From an uncultured bacterium (GTDB lineage Bacteria > Planctomycetota > Planctomycetia > Pirellulales > UBA1268): a stretch of DNA of 7,493 nucleotides. Where the stretch lies: NCBI GenBank assembly GCA_937959175.1, contig CALGAS010000173.1, positions 1-7,493 of the forward strand, in the 5' to 3' direction. Position 1 is the stretch's first letter, and every line of letters begins with the position of its first letter. Positions 1-6,939 of this stretch are shown here, piece by piece. Both the position numbers and the translations under genes were made by a program. A model generated the notes under the pieces. That model was given only the letters and a program-made list of their open reading frames with translations. It was not told the DNA's origin and ran no database searches.

Positions 1-16
1 CGAGGCGACCGACGGC

Positions 17-1933
17 ATGAGCAGAACAATCAATCTCGCGACAACGACCGAGTTCGACAACGAGACAGGCTCAAAGAAGGGTGACGTTGACGCACAGTAC
101 CGAGGAACGCGACAAGGACTTCTCGATTCACGAGCTGCGGCAACGACCGAGTTCACCGCCTTCGATGACAACGCCGGCGTCAGCCTGGCGATCGGCAGCA
201 TCAGCACCGACGGCTCGGCCGTGGTGGCGGTGGCATCGCGGGCAGGTGGGTCGACCGTTCGGCTGTTCGACACTGAGGGGAACCTGCTGGGGGAGTTTGC
301 CGATGTGCTCAAAGGGGTATTTCCAAACGGAGTTAACGTGACCGCGCAGGACGTCAACGGCGACAACTTCGCCGACTTGATCGTCTCGGGCCGGGCCGGC
401 GGGCCGCCGCTGATCACCGCGCTCGACGGCGAGGACATCGCCACCGGCGAGGCAGAGCCGGCCCGGCTGTTCACCTTTACGGCAGGGGGCGGTGAGACTG
501 CCGGCGCAAAGGTCGCTCTCGCCTACAACGACATGCCGACAAAGGGCACCTACATGCCGAAGATCATCACGACGCCGGAGCAGGGGCCGCTCGCCGGGAC
601 GGTGCAGGTCTGGGATCCCACCGACTTCGTGCCGTATCACTCCCATACCCTTGATGGCGCCGACACGGGGGGCCACACGGGGGGCCACATGGGGGGCCAC
701 ATGGGCCACGTCGGCTCGTCGATGCCCTCCAGCGGGATGGATTCGATGCCGATGGACGACGCTGGGATGGATTCGATGCCGATGCCGCTCGTCGAGTTTC
801 AACCGTTCGGTGGCGGGGGCGGGCCGGTCGAACTGACGACCAGCTATCTTCCCCAGGAGGATCAGGCCCCCGTCCTGCCGGTGATCCTCAACTGGCAGAC
901 CGACAACGTCGTGGCCTATACGAGCATCACCGCGACCGGCGAGGCGGTGACCAACGTGGTCCGCGGATTCGCCGCCCCCGACCGGCCGCCGGTCGATCTC
1001 AACGGCGACGGCATCGGCGACGTCGTCTGGCAGAACGAGGCCGACGACCAGTTCGTGGCCTGGCTCTACGATGCCGCCGGCCAGGTGATCCCCGGTGCGG
1101 AACGCCTCCTGGGCGGGAGCGGAGGCTGGGAACTCGAGGTCGTGGGTGACTTCGACGGGGATCCGACGGCGGTCAGCGACCTGGTCTGGCGGCACCAGGC
1201 TTCGGGGGCGACCTACCTCTGGGTGATGAACGCCGACGGGACGTCGGCCGAGGAGCGGTGGCTGGGAGGCGATCTCGACTGGCGGGTGGAGGCCAGCGGC
1301 GACTACGACGGCGACGGCCGCACCGATCTGATCTGGCGGCAGGCGTCGACCGGGGCGTCCTACCTGAGCCTGATGGAAGGGGCCACCGCCCGAGAGACCC
1401 GCTGGATCGGCGGCGATCAGTCGTGGCGGCTCGTCCCCACGGCGGCCAACTACGACGCCAACGGCGACCTCCGCACCGACCTTATCTGGAACGACGATCG
1501 TGACGGGGCCAACGTGGTGCATCTGATGAACGGCTCGGCGAGGCTCGGCGAGTTTCCGCTCGCCACCCCCGGCGGGGCTTCGATCGCGGCAACGGGCGAC
1601 TTCAACGCCGACGGCTTCGGTGACCTGATCTGGCACTGGACGCTGGAATCCGCGACGACGCCCGGCCGGACGGAGCAGTGGCTGATGGGGCCGGACGAGG
1701 CGACCGGCTCCTGGCGGCCCCTGAGCCGGCAGGATTTGTCGGCCGCCGCAGGGAGCGAGCCGGTTCAGACCGCCTCCTTCTGGAACACCCAGCTTGCCTG
1801 GGTCGACATCGGCACCGGCAGCACCGCCGCCTGGACGCTGGAGGGAAGCGAGGCCCCCGCCGACCAGCAGAGAAACCTCGGCGGCGACGCGGTCTGGCGG
1901 CTGCTGGGCCGCGGCTTACGGAATCGGGGCTAA
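17..1933 (+). CDS. FG-GAP/VCBS-like repeat protein with His/Met-rich insert; 5' end possibly outside window
   Basis: The protein reads as 638 residues from the ATG at 17, but the frame has no stop back to base 2, so the gene may start upstream of the window. No signal peptide or membrane segment is visible from this ATG, and upstream purines (GAGG at 2-5) are a weak, distant ribosome site. Seen: Asp-rich loops at residues 112-120 (DVNGDNFAD), 327-335, 378-388, 429-437, 478-488 and 528-536. The last five recur every 49-51 residues and are followed by D-L/V-V/I-W, with W-L-M or similar further on. A degenerate sixth unit lies near 590-633. Known: such loops bind calcium in FG-GAP/VCBS repeats that fold as beta-propellers, usually in secreted or surface proteins. 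Inferred: a six-bladed or larger propeller with an N-terminal segment of related type. Residues 207-257 are a His/Met/Gly-rich insert. Ligand and function are unknown. The gene is probably transcribed apart from gcvP. Confidence 0.85.
   Translation: MSRTINLATTTEFDNETGSKKGDVDAQYRGTRQGLLDSRAAATTEFTAFDDNAGVSLAIGSISTDGSAVVAVASRAGGSTVRLFDTEGNLLGEFADVLKGVFPNGVNVTAQDVNGDNFADLIVSGRAGGPPLITALDGEDIATGEAEPARLFTFTAGGGETAGAKVALAYNDMPTKGTYMPKIITTPEQGPLAGTVQVWDPTDFVPYHSHTLDGADTGGHTGGHMGGHMGHVGSSMPSSGMDSMPMDDAGMDSMPMPLVEFQPFGGGGGPVELTTSYLPQEDQAPVLPVILNWQTDNVVAYTSITATGEAVTNVVRGFAAPDRPPVDLNGDGIGDVVWQNEADDQFVAWLYDAAGQVIPGAERLLGGSGGWELEVVGDFDGDPTAVSDLVWRHQASGATYLWVMNADGTSAEERWLGGDLDWRVEASGDYDGDGRTDLIWRQASTGASYLSLMEGATARETRWIGGDQSWRLVPTAANYDANGDLRTDLIWNDDRDGANVVHLMNGSARLGEFPLATPGGASIAATGDFNADGFGDLIWHWTLESATTPGRTEQWLMGPDEATGSWRPLSRQDLSAAAGSEPVQTASFWNTQLAWVDIGTGSTAAWTLEGSEAPADQQRNLGGDAVWRLLGRGLRNRG
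663..707 (+). repeat. 12-bp in-frame tandem repeat coding Gly-Gly-His
   Basis: Units at 663-674 and 675-686 are identical (ACACGGGGGGCC). The unit at 687-698 differs by one C-to-T change, and a fourth, shortened copy has lost three G. Each unit keeps the reading frame and encodes a T/M-G-G-H step, giving His at residues 220, 224, 228 and 231. The pattern suggests recent slippage or unequal exchange inside the coding region. Confidence 0.9.
734..784 (+). repeat. 21-bp direct repeat (period 30) coding GMDSMPM twice
   Basis: Bases 734-754 and 764-784 are identical, separated by 9 bases. They encode GMDSMPM at residues 240-246 and 250-256. Because the DNA as well as the protein is identical, the duplication is likely recent. 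Together with the neighbouring 12-bp repeats it builds the His/Met-rich insert of the repeat protein. Confidence 0.9.
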
Positions 1934-1939
1934 GCCGCG
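1910..1939 (+). terminator. Stem-loop spanning the stop codon of the repeat protein
   Basis: A perfect 9-bp inverted repeat (CGCGGCTTA at 1910-1918 with TAAGCCGCG at 1931-1939) encloses a 12-base loop and contains the TAA stop (1931-1933). No T-run follows, so it is not a classical intrinsic terminator. It may stabilise the mRNA 3' end, assist factor-dependent termination, or separate this gene from the gcvP leader. Confidence 0.45.
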
Positions 1940-2018
1940 TCAGCTGTGGGCCGGTGAATCGCTGGCAGCAGGACCTTTTCGCCGCTTTTCCGGAGTCCCC
2001 GCGTCGGCCCCTTGCCGC

Positions 2019-2024
2019 TATCAT
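2019..2024 (+). promoter_or_regulatory. Possible -10 element for the gcvP leader
   Basis: TATCAT matches the sigma-70 -10 consensus at five of six bases and sits just before the first riboswitch stem, so transcription would begin at about 2030-2032. No good -35 is seen 16-18 bases upstream. An alternative use of the same bases is pairing with the inter-aptamer linker, which would require a start further upstream. Confidence 0.35.
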
Positions 2025-2029
2025 AGGAG

Positions 2030-2206
2030 CGTCAGGAGAGAGCCCCTCCGCGGGGCCGCCGAAGGCTGAACGCTCAGGCAAAAGGACTGACGACCTCGAT
2101 TCTGTTGGAGAGCGGCTTGCGGCCGGTGAACCGGCCTCGGGCCCACCGAAGGGGCAACCCACGGGTACCGTGCCCGCGGCGAATCTCTCAGGTACCAGGA
2201 CAACAG
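2030..2206 (+). promoter_or_regulatory. Tandem (two-aptamer) glycine riboswitch
   Basis: Two successive glycine-aptamer cores are visible. Aptamer 1: P1 CGTCA (2030-2034) with TGACG (2088-2092), GGAGAG at 2035-2040, CCGAAGG at 2059-2065, and CTCAGGCAAAAGGAC at 2073-2087. Aptamer 2: P1 CTGTT (2102-2106) with AACAG (2202-2206), GGAGAG at 2107-2112, a perfect 6-bp hairpin with TGAA loop at 2121-2136, ACCGAAGGGGCAACC at 2145-2159, and P2 GAGAG (2108-2112) with CTCTC (2185-2189). The GGAGAG, CCGAAGG and CTCAGG...GGAC blocks, their order and the short linker (about 2093-2101) match the known glycine riboswitch. Known: this class binds free glycine and usually turns on glycine cleavage genes. Its place 50 bases before gcvP fits that role. 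Weak complementarity between 2020-2027 and 2094-2100 could form the leader-linker P0/kink-turn described for this class. Confidence 0.95.
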
Positions 2207-2216
2207 GGTTCCGGTT

Positions 2217-2232
2217 GACGGCCCAGGCCGTC
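2217..2232 (+). promoter_or_regulatory. Small hairpin between riboswitch and ribosome site (possible expression platform)
   Basis: GACGGC (2217-2222) pairs perfectly with GCCGTC (2227-2232) around a four-base CCAG loop, ten bases before the gcvP ribosome site. No T-run follows, so it is not an obvious transcription terminator. I found no strong anti-Shine-Dalgarno sequence. It may take part in switching translation, but how the riboswitch signal is passed on cannot be read from this sequence alone. Confidence 0.4.
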
Positions 2233-2242
2233 GCCACCGAGC

Positions 2243-2248
2243 AAGGAG
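2243..2248 (+). promoter_or_regulatory. Ribosome binding site of gcvP
   Basis: AAGGAG lies seven bases before the ATG at 2256. It supports this start even though it adds a long non-conserved N-terminal tail to GcvP, and it is the likely target of riboswitch control if that acts on translation. Confidence 0.8.
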
Positions 2249-2255
2249 CCCTCCG

Positions 2256-5252
2256 ATGTCCGATCTGGCACCCCCCGTCGCCGGCAACTCTTCCGCGTCC
2301 GCCCCCGCAAGTTCCGGGCCCAGCGGCCGAGGAGCCGGACTGCCGCCGAAGCCTGCCGGACCGCCTGCGTCGCCCGCCGCCGGTCTGGCCGAACCCGCCG
2401 ACTTCGCGACGCGGCACATCGGCCTGACTGCCGCCGATGAGGCGGCGATGCTCGCGGCGGTCGGGGCGGGTTCGCTCGACTCGCTGATCGACGAGATCGT
2501 GCCCGAGGGGATCCGCCGCCGCGATGCGATGCAGCTGCCCGCGGCGGTCTCCGAGGCGGCCGCCCTGGCGGAACTGCGAACGATCGCCTCCCGCAATCAG
2601 GTCTGCAAGAGTTTCATCGGCCAGGGCTACCACGGCACGCGAACGCCGACGGTGATCCTCAGGAACGTCCTCGAGAACCCCGCCTGGTACACCGCCTACA
2701 CGCCCTACCAGGCCGAGATCGCCCAGGGCCGGATGGAGGCGGTGCTCAACTTCCAGACGATGGTCTGCGATCTGACCGGGATGCCGATCGCGAACGCTTC
2801 GCTGCTGGACGAGGCGACCGCCGCCGCCGAGGCGATGACCGTCGCCCGCCGCGCGGCCAAGAGCTCGAGCGACCGGTTCCTCGTCGATCGCCGCTGTCAC
2901 CCGCAGACGATCGAGGTGCTCGCCACCCGGGCGGAGCCCCTCGGCATCGAACTGGTGATCGGTGATGCCCGCGAACTCCTCGACCGCGGCGACTGCTTCG
3001 GCCTGCTCGTGCAATACCCGACGACCGATGGTGACCTGCCCGACTGGCGGAACCTCGCCGAGGCGGTGCACGCCAAGCAGGCACTGCTCTGTGTGGCGGC
3101 CGACCCGCTCGCGTTGACGCTGCTTGCGCCTCCCGGCGAGTGGGGAGCCGACATCGTCGTCGGCTCGACCCAGCGGTTCGGGATGCCGATGGGATGCGGC
3201 GGGCCCCACGCCGCGTTCTTCGCCTGCCGCGACGCCTTCAAGCGGTCGCTGCCCGGCCGGCTGGTCGGGGTGAGCGTCGACGACGCCGGCCGGCCCGCCT
3301 ACCGGCTGGCCCTCCAGACCCGCGAGCAGCACATCCGTCGCGAGAAGGCGACGAGCAACATCTGCACCGCCCAGGTCCTGCCCGCGGTCGTCGCTTCGAT
3401 GTATACGGTCTACCACGGCCCGGACGGCCTGCGGCGGATCGCCCGGCGGATCGCCGCCCTGACCGCCGTCCTGGCCAGGGGGCTCGGCGAGCTTGGCTTC
3501 CCGCTTGCCAACGCCCACGCCTTCGACACGCTGGCCGTCACGACTGCCGAGGCGACCGACGCAATCCTCGGGCGGGCCCGCTCGATGGGGATGAACCTCC
3601 GCCGGCTCGACGCGACGACGCTCGGCATCGCCCTGGATGAGACGACCGAACCGGCCGACGTCAGCCGGCTCTGGGAGGCCTTCGCCGCAGCCGGCCAGCC
3701 GGTGCCTGAGTTTGCCGCCTGCGAGAAGGCCGCCTCGCTGCTCGTCCCAGAAGCCCTCCGACGGGAGAGCCCGTTCCTCGAGCATCCCGTCTTCCACGCC
3801 CATCGCAGCGAGACGGCGATGCTCCGCTACCTGCGGGAGCTCGCCGATCGCGATCTCGCCCTCGATCGCACGATGATCCCGCTGGGCAGCTGCACGATGA
3901 AGCTCAACGCGACCAGCGAGATGATTCCGATCACCTGGCCGGAGTTCGCCGAGATTCATCCCTTCGCCCCGGCCGAGCAGCGGGAGGGCTACCAGGTCCT
4001 CGAGCGGCAGCTCGTCGCCTGGCTGGCCGAGGCGACCGGTTACACCGGCATCAGCCTCCAGCCCAACGCCGGCAGCCAGGGAGAATACGCCGGTCTGTTG
4101 GCGATCCGGGCCTGGCAGCGGTCCCGCGGCCAGGGCCATCGCGATCTCTGCCTGATCCCTGCCTCGGCCCACGGCACCAATCCCGCCAGCGCCCAGATGG
4201 CCGGGATGCAGGTGGTGGTCGTCGGCTGCGACGCCGAGGGCAACGTCGATCTGGCCGAGCTCGAGGCCAAGTGCCAGGAGCATGCCGAGCGGCTGGCCGC
4301 GGTGATGATTACCTACCCGAGCACCCACGGTGTCTTCGAGCGGGCGATCGAGCGGCTCTGCGAGATCGTCCATGCCCACGGCGGGCGGGTCTACATCGAC
4401 GGGGCCAACATGAATGCCCTGATCGGGCTGTCGGCGGCCGGTCGCTTCGGCGGCGACGTCAGTCACCTCAATCTCCACAAGACCTTCTGCATCCCGCACG
4501 GCGGGGGCGGCCCCGGTGTCGGGCCGGTCTGCGTGGTCGAGGATCTCGTGCCCTTCCTGCCGGGCCACACGACCGGCGGCCTGCCCGAGCGGCCGGTCGG
4601 GGCTGTTTCGGCGGCACCGCTTGGTAATGCGGCTGTCCTGCCGATCTCCTGGATGTACTGCCGGATGATGGGGCCCGACGGCCTCCGGGAGGCGACCGCT
4701 GCCGCGATCCTGGCGGCCAACTACGTTAGCGTGCGGCTGCGGGACCACTACCCGACGCTCTACTGCGGCCCCGGCGGCCGGGTGGCCCACGAGTGCATCC
4801 TCGATCTGCGGCCGCTCAAGGAATCAGCCGGTATCACCGCCGAGGACGTCGCCAAGCGGCTGATCGACTACGGCTTCCACGCCCCGACGCTCTCCTTCCC
4901 GGTGGCAAACACGCTGATGGTCGAGCCAACCGAGAGCGAGAGCCTCGCCGAACTCGACCGGTTCATCGAGGCGATGATCGCGATCCGGGAGGAGATCCGC
5001 CGGGTCGAACGCGGCGAGTGGCCGCGGGACGACAACCCGCTGGTGCGGGCCCCGCACACGGCGGCAGCCGTGACGGCCGACGAGTGGCAGCGGGCCTACT
5101 CCCGCGAGGAGGCGGCCTTCCCGGTGGCGGACCTCAAGCGGCGGAAGTATTGGGTTCCGGTCGGCCGCGTCGACAACGTCCACGGCGACCGCAATCTCGT
5201 CTGCAGCTGCCCGCCGGTCTCGGCCTGGGCCGAGCCGGCCGCAGCGAACTGA
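2256..5252 (+). CDS. gcvP: Glycine dehydrogenase (aminomethyl-transferring), P-protein of the glycine cleavage system
   Basis: GcvP decarboxylates glycine with pyridoxal phosphate and passes the aminomethyl group to the lipoyl arm of the H-protein, in the cytoplasm. The 998 residues form the single-chain type with both homologous halves, slightly longer than the usual 950-960. The N-terminal half (about 50-470) starts with RHIG (53-56) and has STQRFG (304-309) and the EQHIRREKATSNICTAQ block. The C-terminal half has GSCTMKLN (544-551), SAHGTNPAS (637-645), DGANMN (715-720; D715 should contact the PLP ring nitrogen) and LNLHKTFCIPHGGGGPG, with K742 as the PLP lysine. It ends in the typical YWVPVGRVDNVHGDRN...CSCPP. 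The start is set by AAGGAG at 2243-2248; it gives about 35 extra Pro/Ala/Ser/Gly-rich residues before the conserved domain. A tandem glycine riboswitch precedes it. gcvT, gcvH and lpd are not in this window. All key residues are intact. Confidence 0.97.
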   Translation: MSDLAPPVAGNSSASAPASSGPSGRGAGLPPKPAGPPASPAAGLAEPADFATRHIGLTAADEAAMLAAVGAGSLDSLIDEIVPEGIRRRDAMQLPAAVSEAAALAELRTIASRNQVCKSFIGQGYHGTRTPTVILRNVLENPAWYTAYTPYQAEIAQGRMEAVLNFQTMVCDLTGMPIANASLLDEATAAAEAMTVARRAAKSSSDRFLVDRRCHPQTIEVLATRAEPLGIELVIGDARELLDRGDCFGLLVQYPTTDGDLPDWRNLAEAVHAKQALLCVAADPLALTLLAPPGEWGADIVVGSTQRFGMPMGCGGPHAAFFACRDAFKRSLPGRLVGVSVDDAGRPAYRLALQTREQHIRREKATSNICTAQVLPAVVASMYTVYHGPDGLRRIARRIAALTAVLARGLGELGFPLANAHAFDTLAVTTAEATDAILGRARSMGMNLRRLDATTLGIALDETTEPADVSRLWEAFAAAGQPVPEFAACEKAASLLVPEALRRESPFLEHPVFHAHRSETAMLRYLRELADRDLALDRTMIPLGSCTMKLNATSEMIPITWPEFAEIHPFAPAEQREGYQVLERQLVAWLAEATGYTGISLQPNAGSQGEYAGLLAIRAWQRSRGQGHRDLCLIPASAHGTNPASAQMAGMQVVVVGCDAEGNVDLAELEAKCQEHAERLAAVMITYPSTHGVFERAIERLCEIVHAHGGRVYIDGANMNALIGLSAAGRFGGDVSHLNLHKTFCIPHGGGGPGVGPVCVVEDLVPFLPGHTTGGLPERPVGAVSAAPLGNAAVLPISWMYCRMMGPDGLREATAAAILAANYVSVRLRDHYPTLYCGPGGRVAHECILDLRPLKESAGITAEDVAKRLIDYGFHAPTLSFPVANTLMVEPTESESLAELDRFIEAMIAIREEIRRVERGEWPRDDNPLVRAPHTAAAVTADEWQRAYSREEAAFPVADLKRRKYWVPVGRVDNVHGDRNLVCSCPPVSAWAEPAAAN

Positions 5253-5279
5253 GCGGCCCCTCGAGGCCGAAGTGAAAGC

Positions 5280-5312
5280 GGGAATGGGAAAGGGGACGGA
5301 GGGAGAAGGGGG
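5280..5312 (+). other. G-rich, polypurine tract with G-quadruplex pattern
   Basis: Between gcvP and the aminotransferase the + strand is almost pure purine from 5280 to 5313, with one C at 5297. Five G-runs of three or more (5280-5282, 5286-5288, 5292-5295, 5301-5303, 5308-5312) are separated by 3-5 bases, which fits the canonical four-tract quadruplex rule. In RNA it could fold between the two genes and affect transcript ends or translation of the downstream gene. The last G-run overlaps repeat 1. Just upstream, CGGCC/GGCCG (5254-5258 with 5265-5269) could form a short hairpin after the gcvP stop; no T-run follows. Confidence 0.55.
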
Positions 5313-5345
5313 ACAGGCACCTCGCTTCGCTCGGAGCCAGTCACC
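5309..5345 (+). repeat. Dispersed quasi-palindrome, repeat 1 copy 1
   Basis: It folds as GGGGAC / A.A / GGC / A.A / CC, an 11-base loop (TCGCTTCGCTC), then GG / GCC / GTCACC, with one extra mismatch in the outer arm (G5311 with A5343). The same 37-base unit recurs at 7004-7040 (+) and 7419-7455 (-). It lies in the 158-base gcvP-gabT gap and resembles the REP-like palindromes scattered between genes in many bacteria. Confidence 0.85.
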
Positions 5346-5410
5346 GGAGAACCACCCCGTCCTGCATCGCGTATGCTCAACAGAGAACGTCTCGACCGCC
5401 CCGCGTACCG

Positions 5411-6805
5411 ATGAGCCCCCCGATGCCCTCGATCCACCTCCAGACTCCCGTTCCTGGCCCGAAGAGCCGGGAACTCTTCGCCCGCCGGGCCGAGGCCGTC
5501 TCCAACGGCCCCTTCCACATCACCCCGGTCGTCGCCGCTGAGGCGAACGGCTCGGTGATCACCGACGTCGACGGCAACCGGCTGCTCGACTTCGCGGCCG
5601 GAATCGGCGTCGCCAATCTCGGCCATCGCGAGCCGGCGGTGATGGCGGCCGTCCGCGAGCAGATGGAGCGGTTTCTCCACACGAGCATCAATGTCGTCGC
5701 CTACGAGGGCTACGTCGCGGTGGCCGAGGGGCTCAACGCCCGGATGCCGGGGTCGGGCCCATCCAAGACCTACTTGGCCAACTCCGGTGCCGAGGCGGTT
5801 GAAAACGCCGTCAAGTTCGCCCGGGCCTACACCGGCCGGCAGGGGGTGATCGCCTTCACCCACGGCTACCACGGCCGGACCTACATGGCCCTCGCCCTGA
5901 CCGCCAAGGCGCATCCTTATAAGAGCGGCTTCGCCCCCTTTCCGGCCGAGGTCTACCGGGCGCCGTTTCCCGACTTCTATCGCTGGCCGGGCGTCGGCGA
6001 ACAGGCCGGCGAGTGCCCCGGCGACCGGTCCGAGGAGGCCGCCTGCGGGCTTGCTCGCTGCCTCTGCCGGGAGGCCTTCGAGGCCTTCCTCGAGGTGGTC
6101 CGGGTGCAGGTGGGCGAGAAGAACGTCGCCGCGGTGGTGATCGAACCGGTCACCGGCGAGGGGGGCTTCATCCCGGCCCCGCCCCCGTTCCTCGGGATGC
6201 TCCGCCGCTGGTGCGACGAGCATGGGGCGGTGCTGATCTTCGACGAGGTGCAGACCGGTTTCGGGCGGACGGGCACGCTCTTCGCCTGCGAGCAGACCGG
6301 CGTGACTCCCGACCTGCTGGCCCTGGCGAAGGGGCTCGGCAACGGCCTGCCGATCTCGGCGGTGACCGGCCGGGCCGAGATCCTCGACGCGGTCGGCACC
6401 GGCGGCGTGGGGGGCACCTACTGCGGCAATCCGCTGGCCTGCGCCGCGGCGGTTGCGGTGATGGAGCGATTCGATGATCCGGCCACGCTCGCCCACGCCC
6501 GCACCCTCGGCGAGGCGATCCGCGAACGGCTCGAGGCCTGGTATGCCCGCTTCCCGCGGATCGGCCAGGTCCGCGGGCTCGGCCCGATGCGGGCCCTGGA
6601 GTTGGTCGCCGACCGACGCACCAAGGAGCCCGACAAGCCCGCCGCCCAGGCGCTCCTGAAGTATTGCTACGAGCACGGCGTGGTCGTGCTCTCCTGCGGG
6701 ACTTACGGCAATGCCGTCCGGTTCCTGCTCCCGCTGACGACCAGCCTCGAGCAGCTCCACGAGGGCCTCGACGTCGTCGAGGCCGGCCTCGAATCGCTCG
6801 GGTAA
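5411..6805 (+). CDS. gabT: Class III PLP aminotransferase, probable 4-aminobutyrate aminotransferase
   Basis: A cytoplasmic PLP enzyme predicted to move the amino group of GABA (or a related omega-amino acid) to 2-oxoglutarate, giving succinate semialdehyde and glutamate. The 464 residues are near the family's usual 420-460 and show fold-type I, class III signatures: S125-G126-A127 for PLP phosphate, Y153-H154 (HGYHGRT) stacking on the ring, D278 in FDEVQTGFGRTG for the ring nitrogen, and K307 in LALAKGLGNGLP as the Schiff-base lysine. The substrate-site pair of GABA aminotransferases is also present: E250 in IEPVTGEGG and R437 in NAVRFLLPLT. FLHTSINVVAYEGYV and NSGAEAVENAVKFAR match GabT-like proteins. 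ATG 5411 is chosen because conserved sequence follows soon after; no good Shine-Dalgarno is seen, and ATG 5423 is a possible alternative. No succinate-semialdehyde dehydrogenase neighbour is in view. Acetylornithine or other omega-aminotransferase activity remains possible; family assignment is firm, substrate less so. Confidence 0.9.
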   Translation: MSPPMPSIHLQTPVPGPKSRELFARRAEAVSNGPFHITPVVAAEANGSVITDVDGNRLLDFAAGIGVANLGHREPAVMAAVREQMERFLHTSINVVAYEGYVAVAEGLNARMPGSGPSKTYLANSGAEAVENAVKFARAYTGRQGVIAFTHGYHGRTYMALALTAKAHPYKSGFAPFPAEVYRAPFPDFYRWPGVGEQAGECPGDRSEEAACGLARCLCREAFEAFLEVVRVQVGEKNVAAVVIEPVTGEGGFIPAPPPFLGMLRRWCDEHGAVLIFDEVQTGFGRTGTLFACEQTGVTPDLLALAKGLGNGLPISAVTGRAEILDAVGTGGVGGTYCGNPLACAAAVAVMERFDDPATLAHARTLGEAIRERLEAWYARFPRIGQVRGLGPMRALELVADRRTKEPDKPAAQALLKYCYEHGVVVLSCGTYGNAVRFLLPLTTSLEQLHEGLDVVEAGLESLG

Positions 6806-6815
6806 GAGGGCCGGG

Positions 6816-6855
6816 GGCGGCGTTGGACATGATGCCGCCGGCTGGCTGCGCAGCC
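6816..6855 (+). terminator. Two adjacent hairpins after the gabT stop
   Basis: GGCGGC (6816-6821) pairs with GCCGCC (6834-6839) around a 12-base loop. It is followed by the perfect 12-base palindrome GGCTGCGCAGCC (6844-6855). They start 11 bases after the TAA. No T-run follows, so they are at most a non-classical transcript end or mRNA stabiliser. Confidence 0.4.
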
Positions 6856-6856
6856 G

Positions 6857-6880
6857 CGTTGACGTGTTGACGCGTTGACG
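6857..6880 (+). repeat. 8-bp tandem repeat, three units
   Basis: CGTTGACG, TGTTGACG and CGTTGACG follow each other without gaps. A fourth separate CGTTGACG lies at 6957-6964, on the far side of the inverted repeat next door. Function unknown. Confidence 0.8.
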
Positions 6881-6939
6881 TGTGGCTCGCCCCGCGATGC
6901 GGCTGGGGTGCGGGGTTGAATGGGGGGGTTCGCCACACG
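6879..6939. repeat. Long nested inverted repeat
   Basis: CGTGTGGC (6879-6886) is perfectly complementary to GCCACACG (6932-6939), and inside it CCCCGC (6890-6895) pairs with GCGGGG (6910-6915), leaving a 14-base loop and an uneven inner junction (3 versus 16 bases). Octamers CGTTGACG flank it at 6873-6880 and 6957-6964. It could be a structured RNA or the relic of a small mobile element; no coding potential is seen. Confidence 0.6.

Noticed and set aside
128..1636. Minus-strand open frame opposite the repeat protein
   Set aside because: The plus-strand frame shows periodic Asp-rich repeats; the antisense product is compositionally biased and without motifs.
1602..4790. Very long open frame on the minus strand opposite gcvP (about 1060 codons)
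   Set aside because: It lies antisense to gcvP, whose family motifs are unmistakable. Its translation is a low-complexity mix of Arg, Gly, Pro, Asp and His with no motif; such frames arise from high GC at third positions.
5372..5377. TATGCT as a -10 for gabT
   Set aside because: Only four of six consensus bases match and no -35 is seen at the right distance.
6857..6880. CRISPR-like array
   Set aside because: Units are only 8 bases, directly abutting and without spacers.
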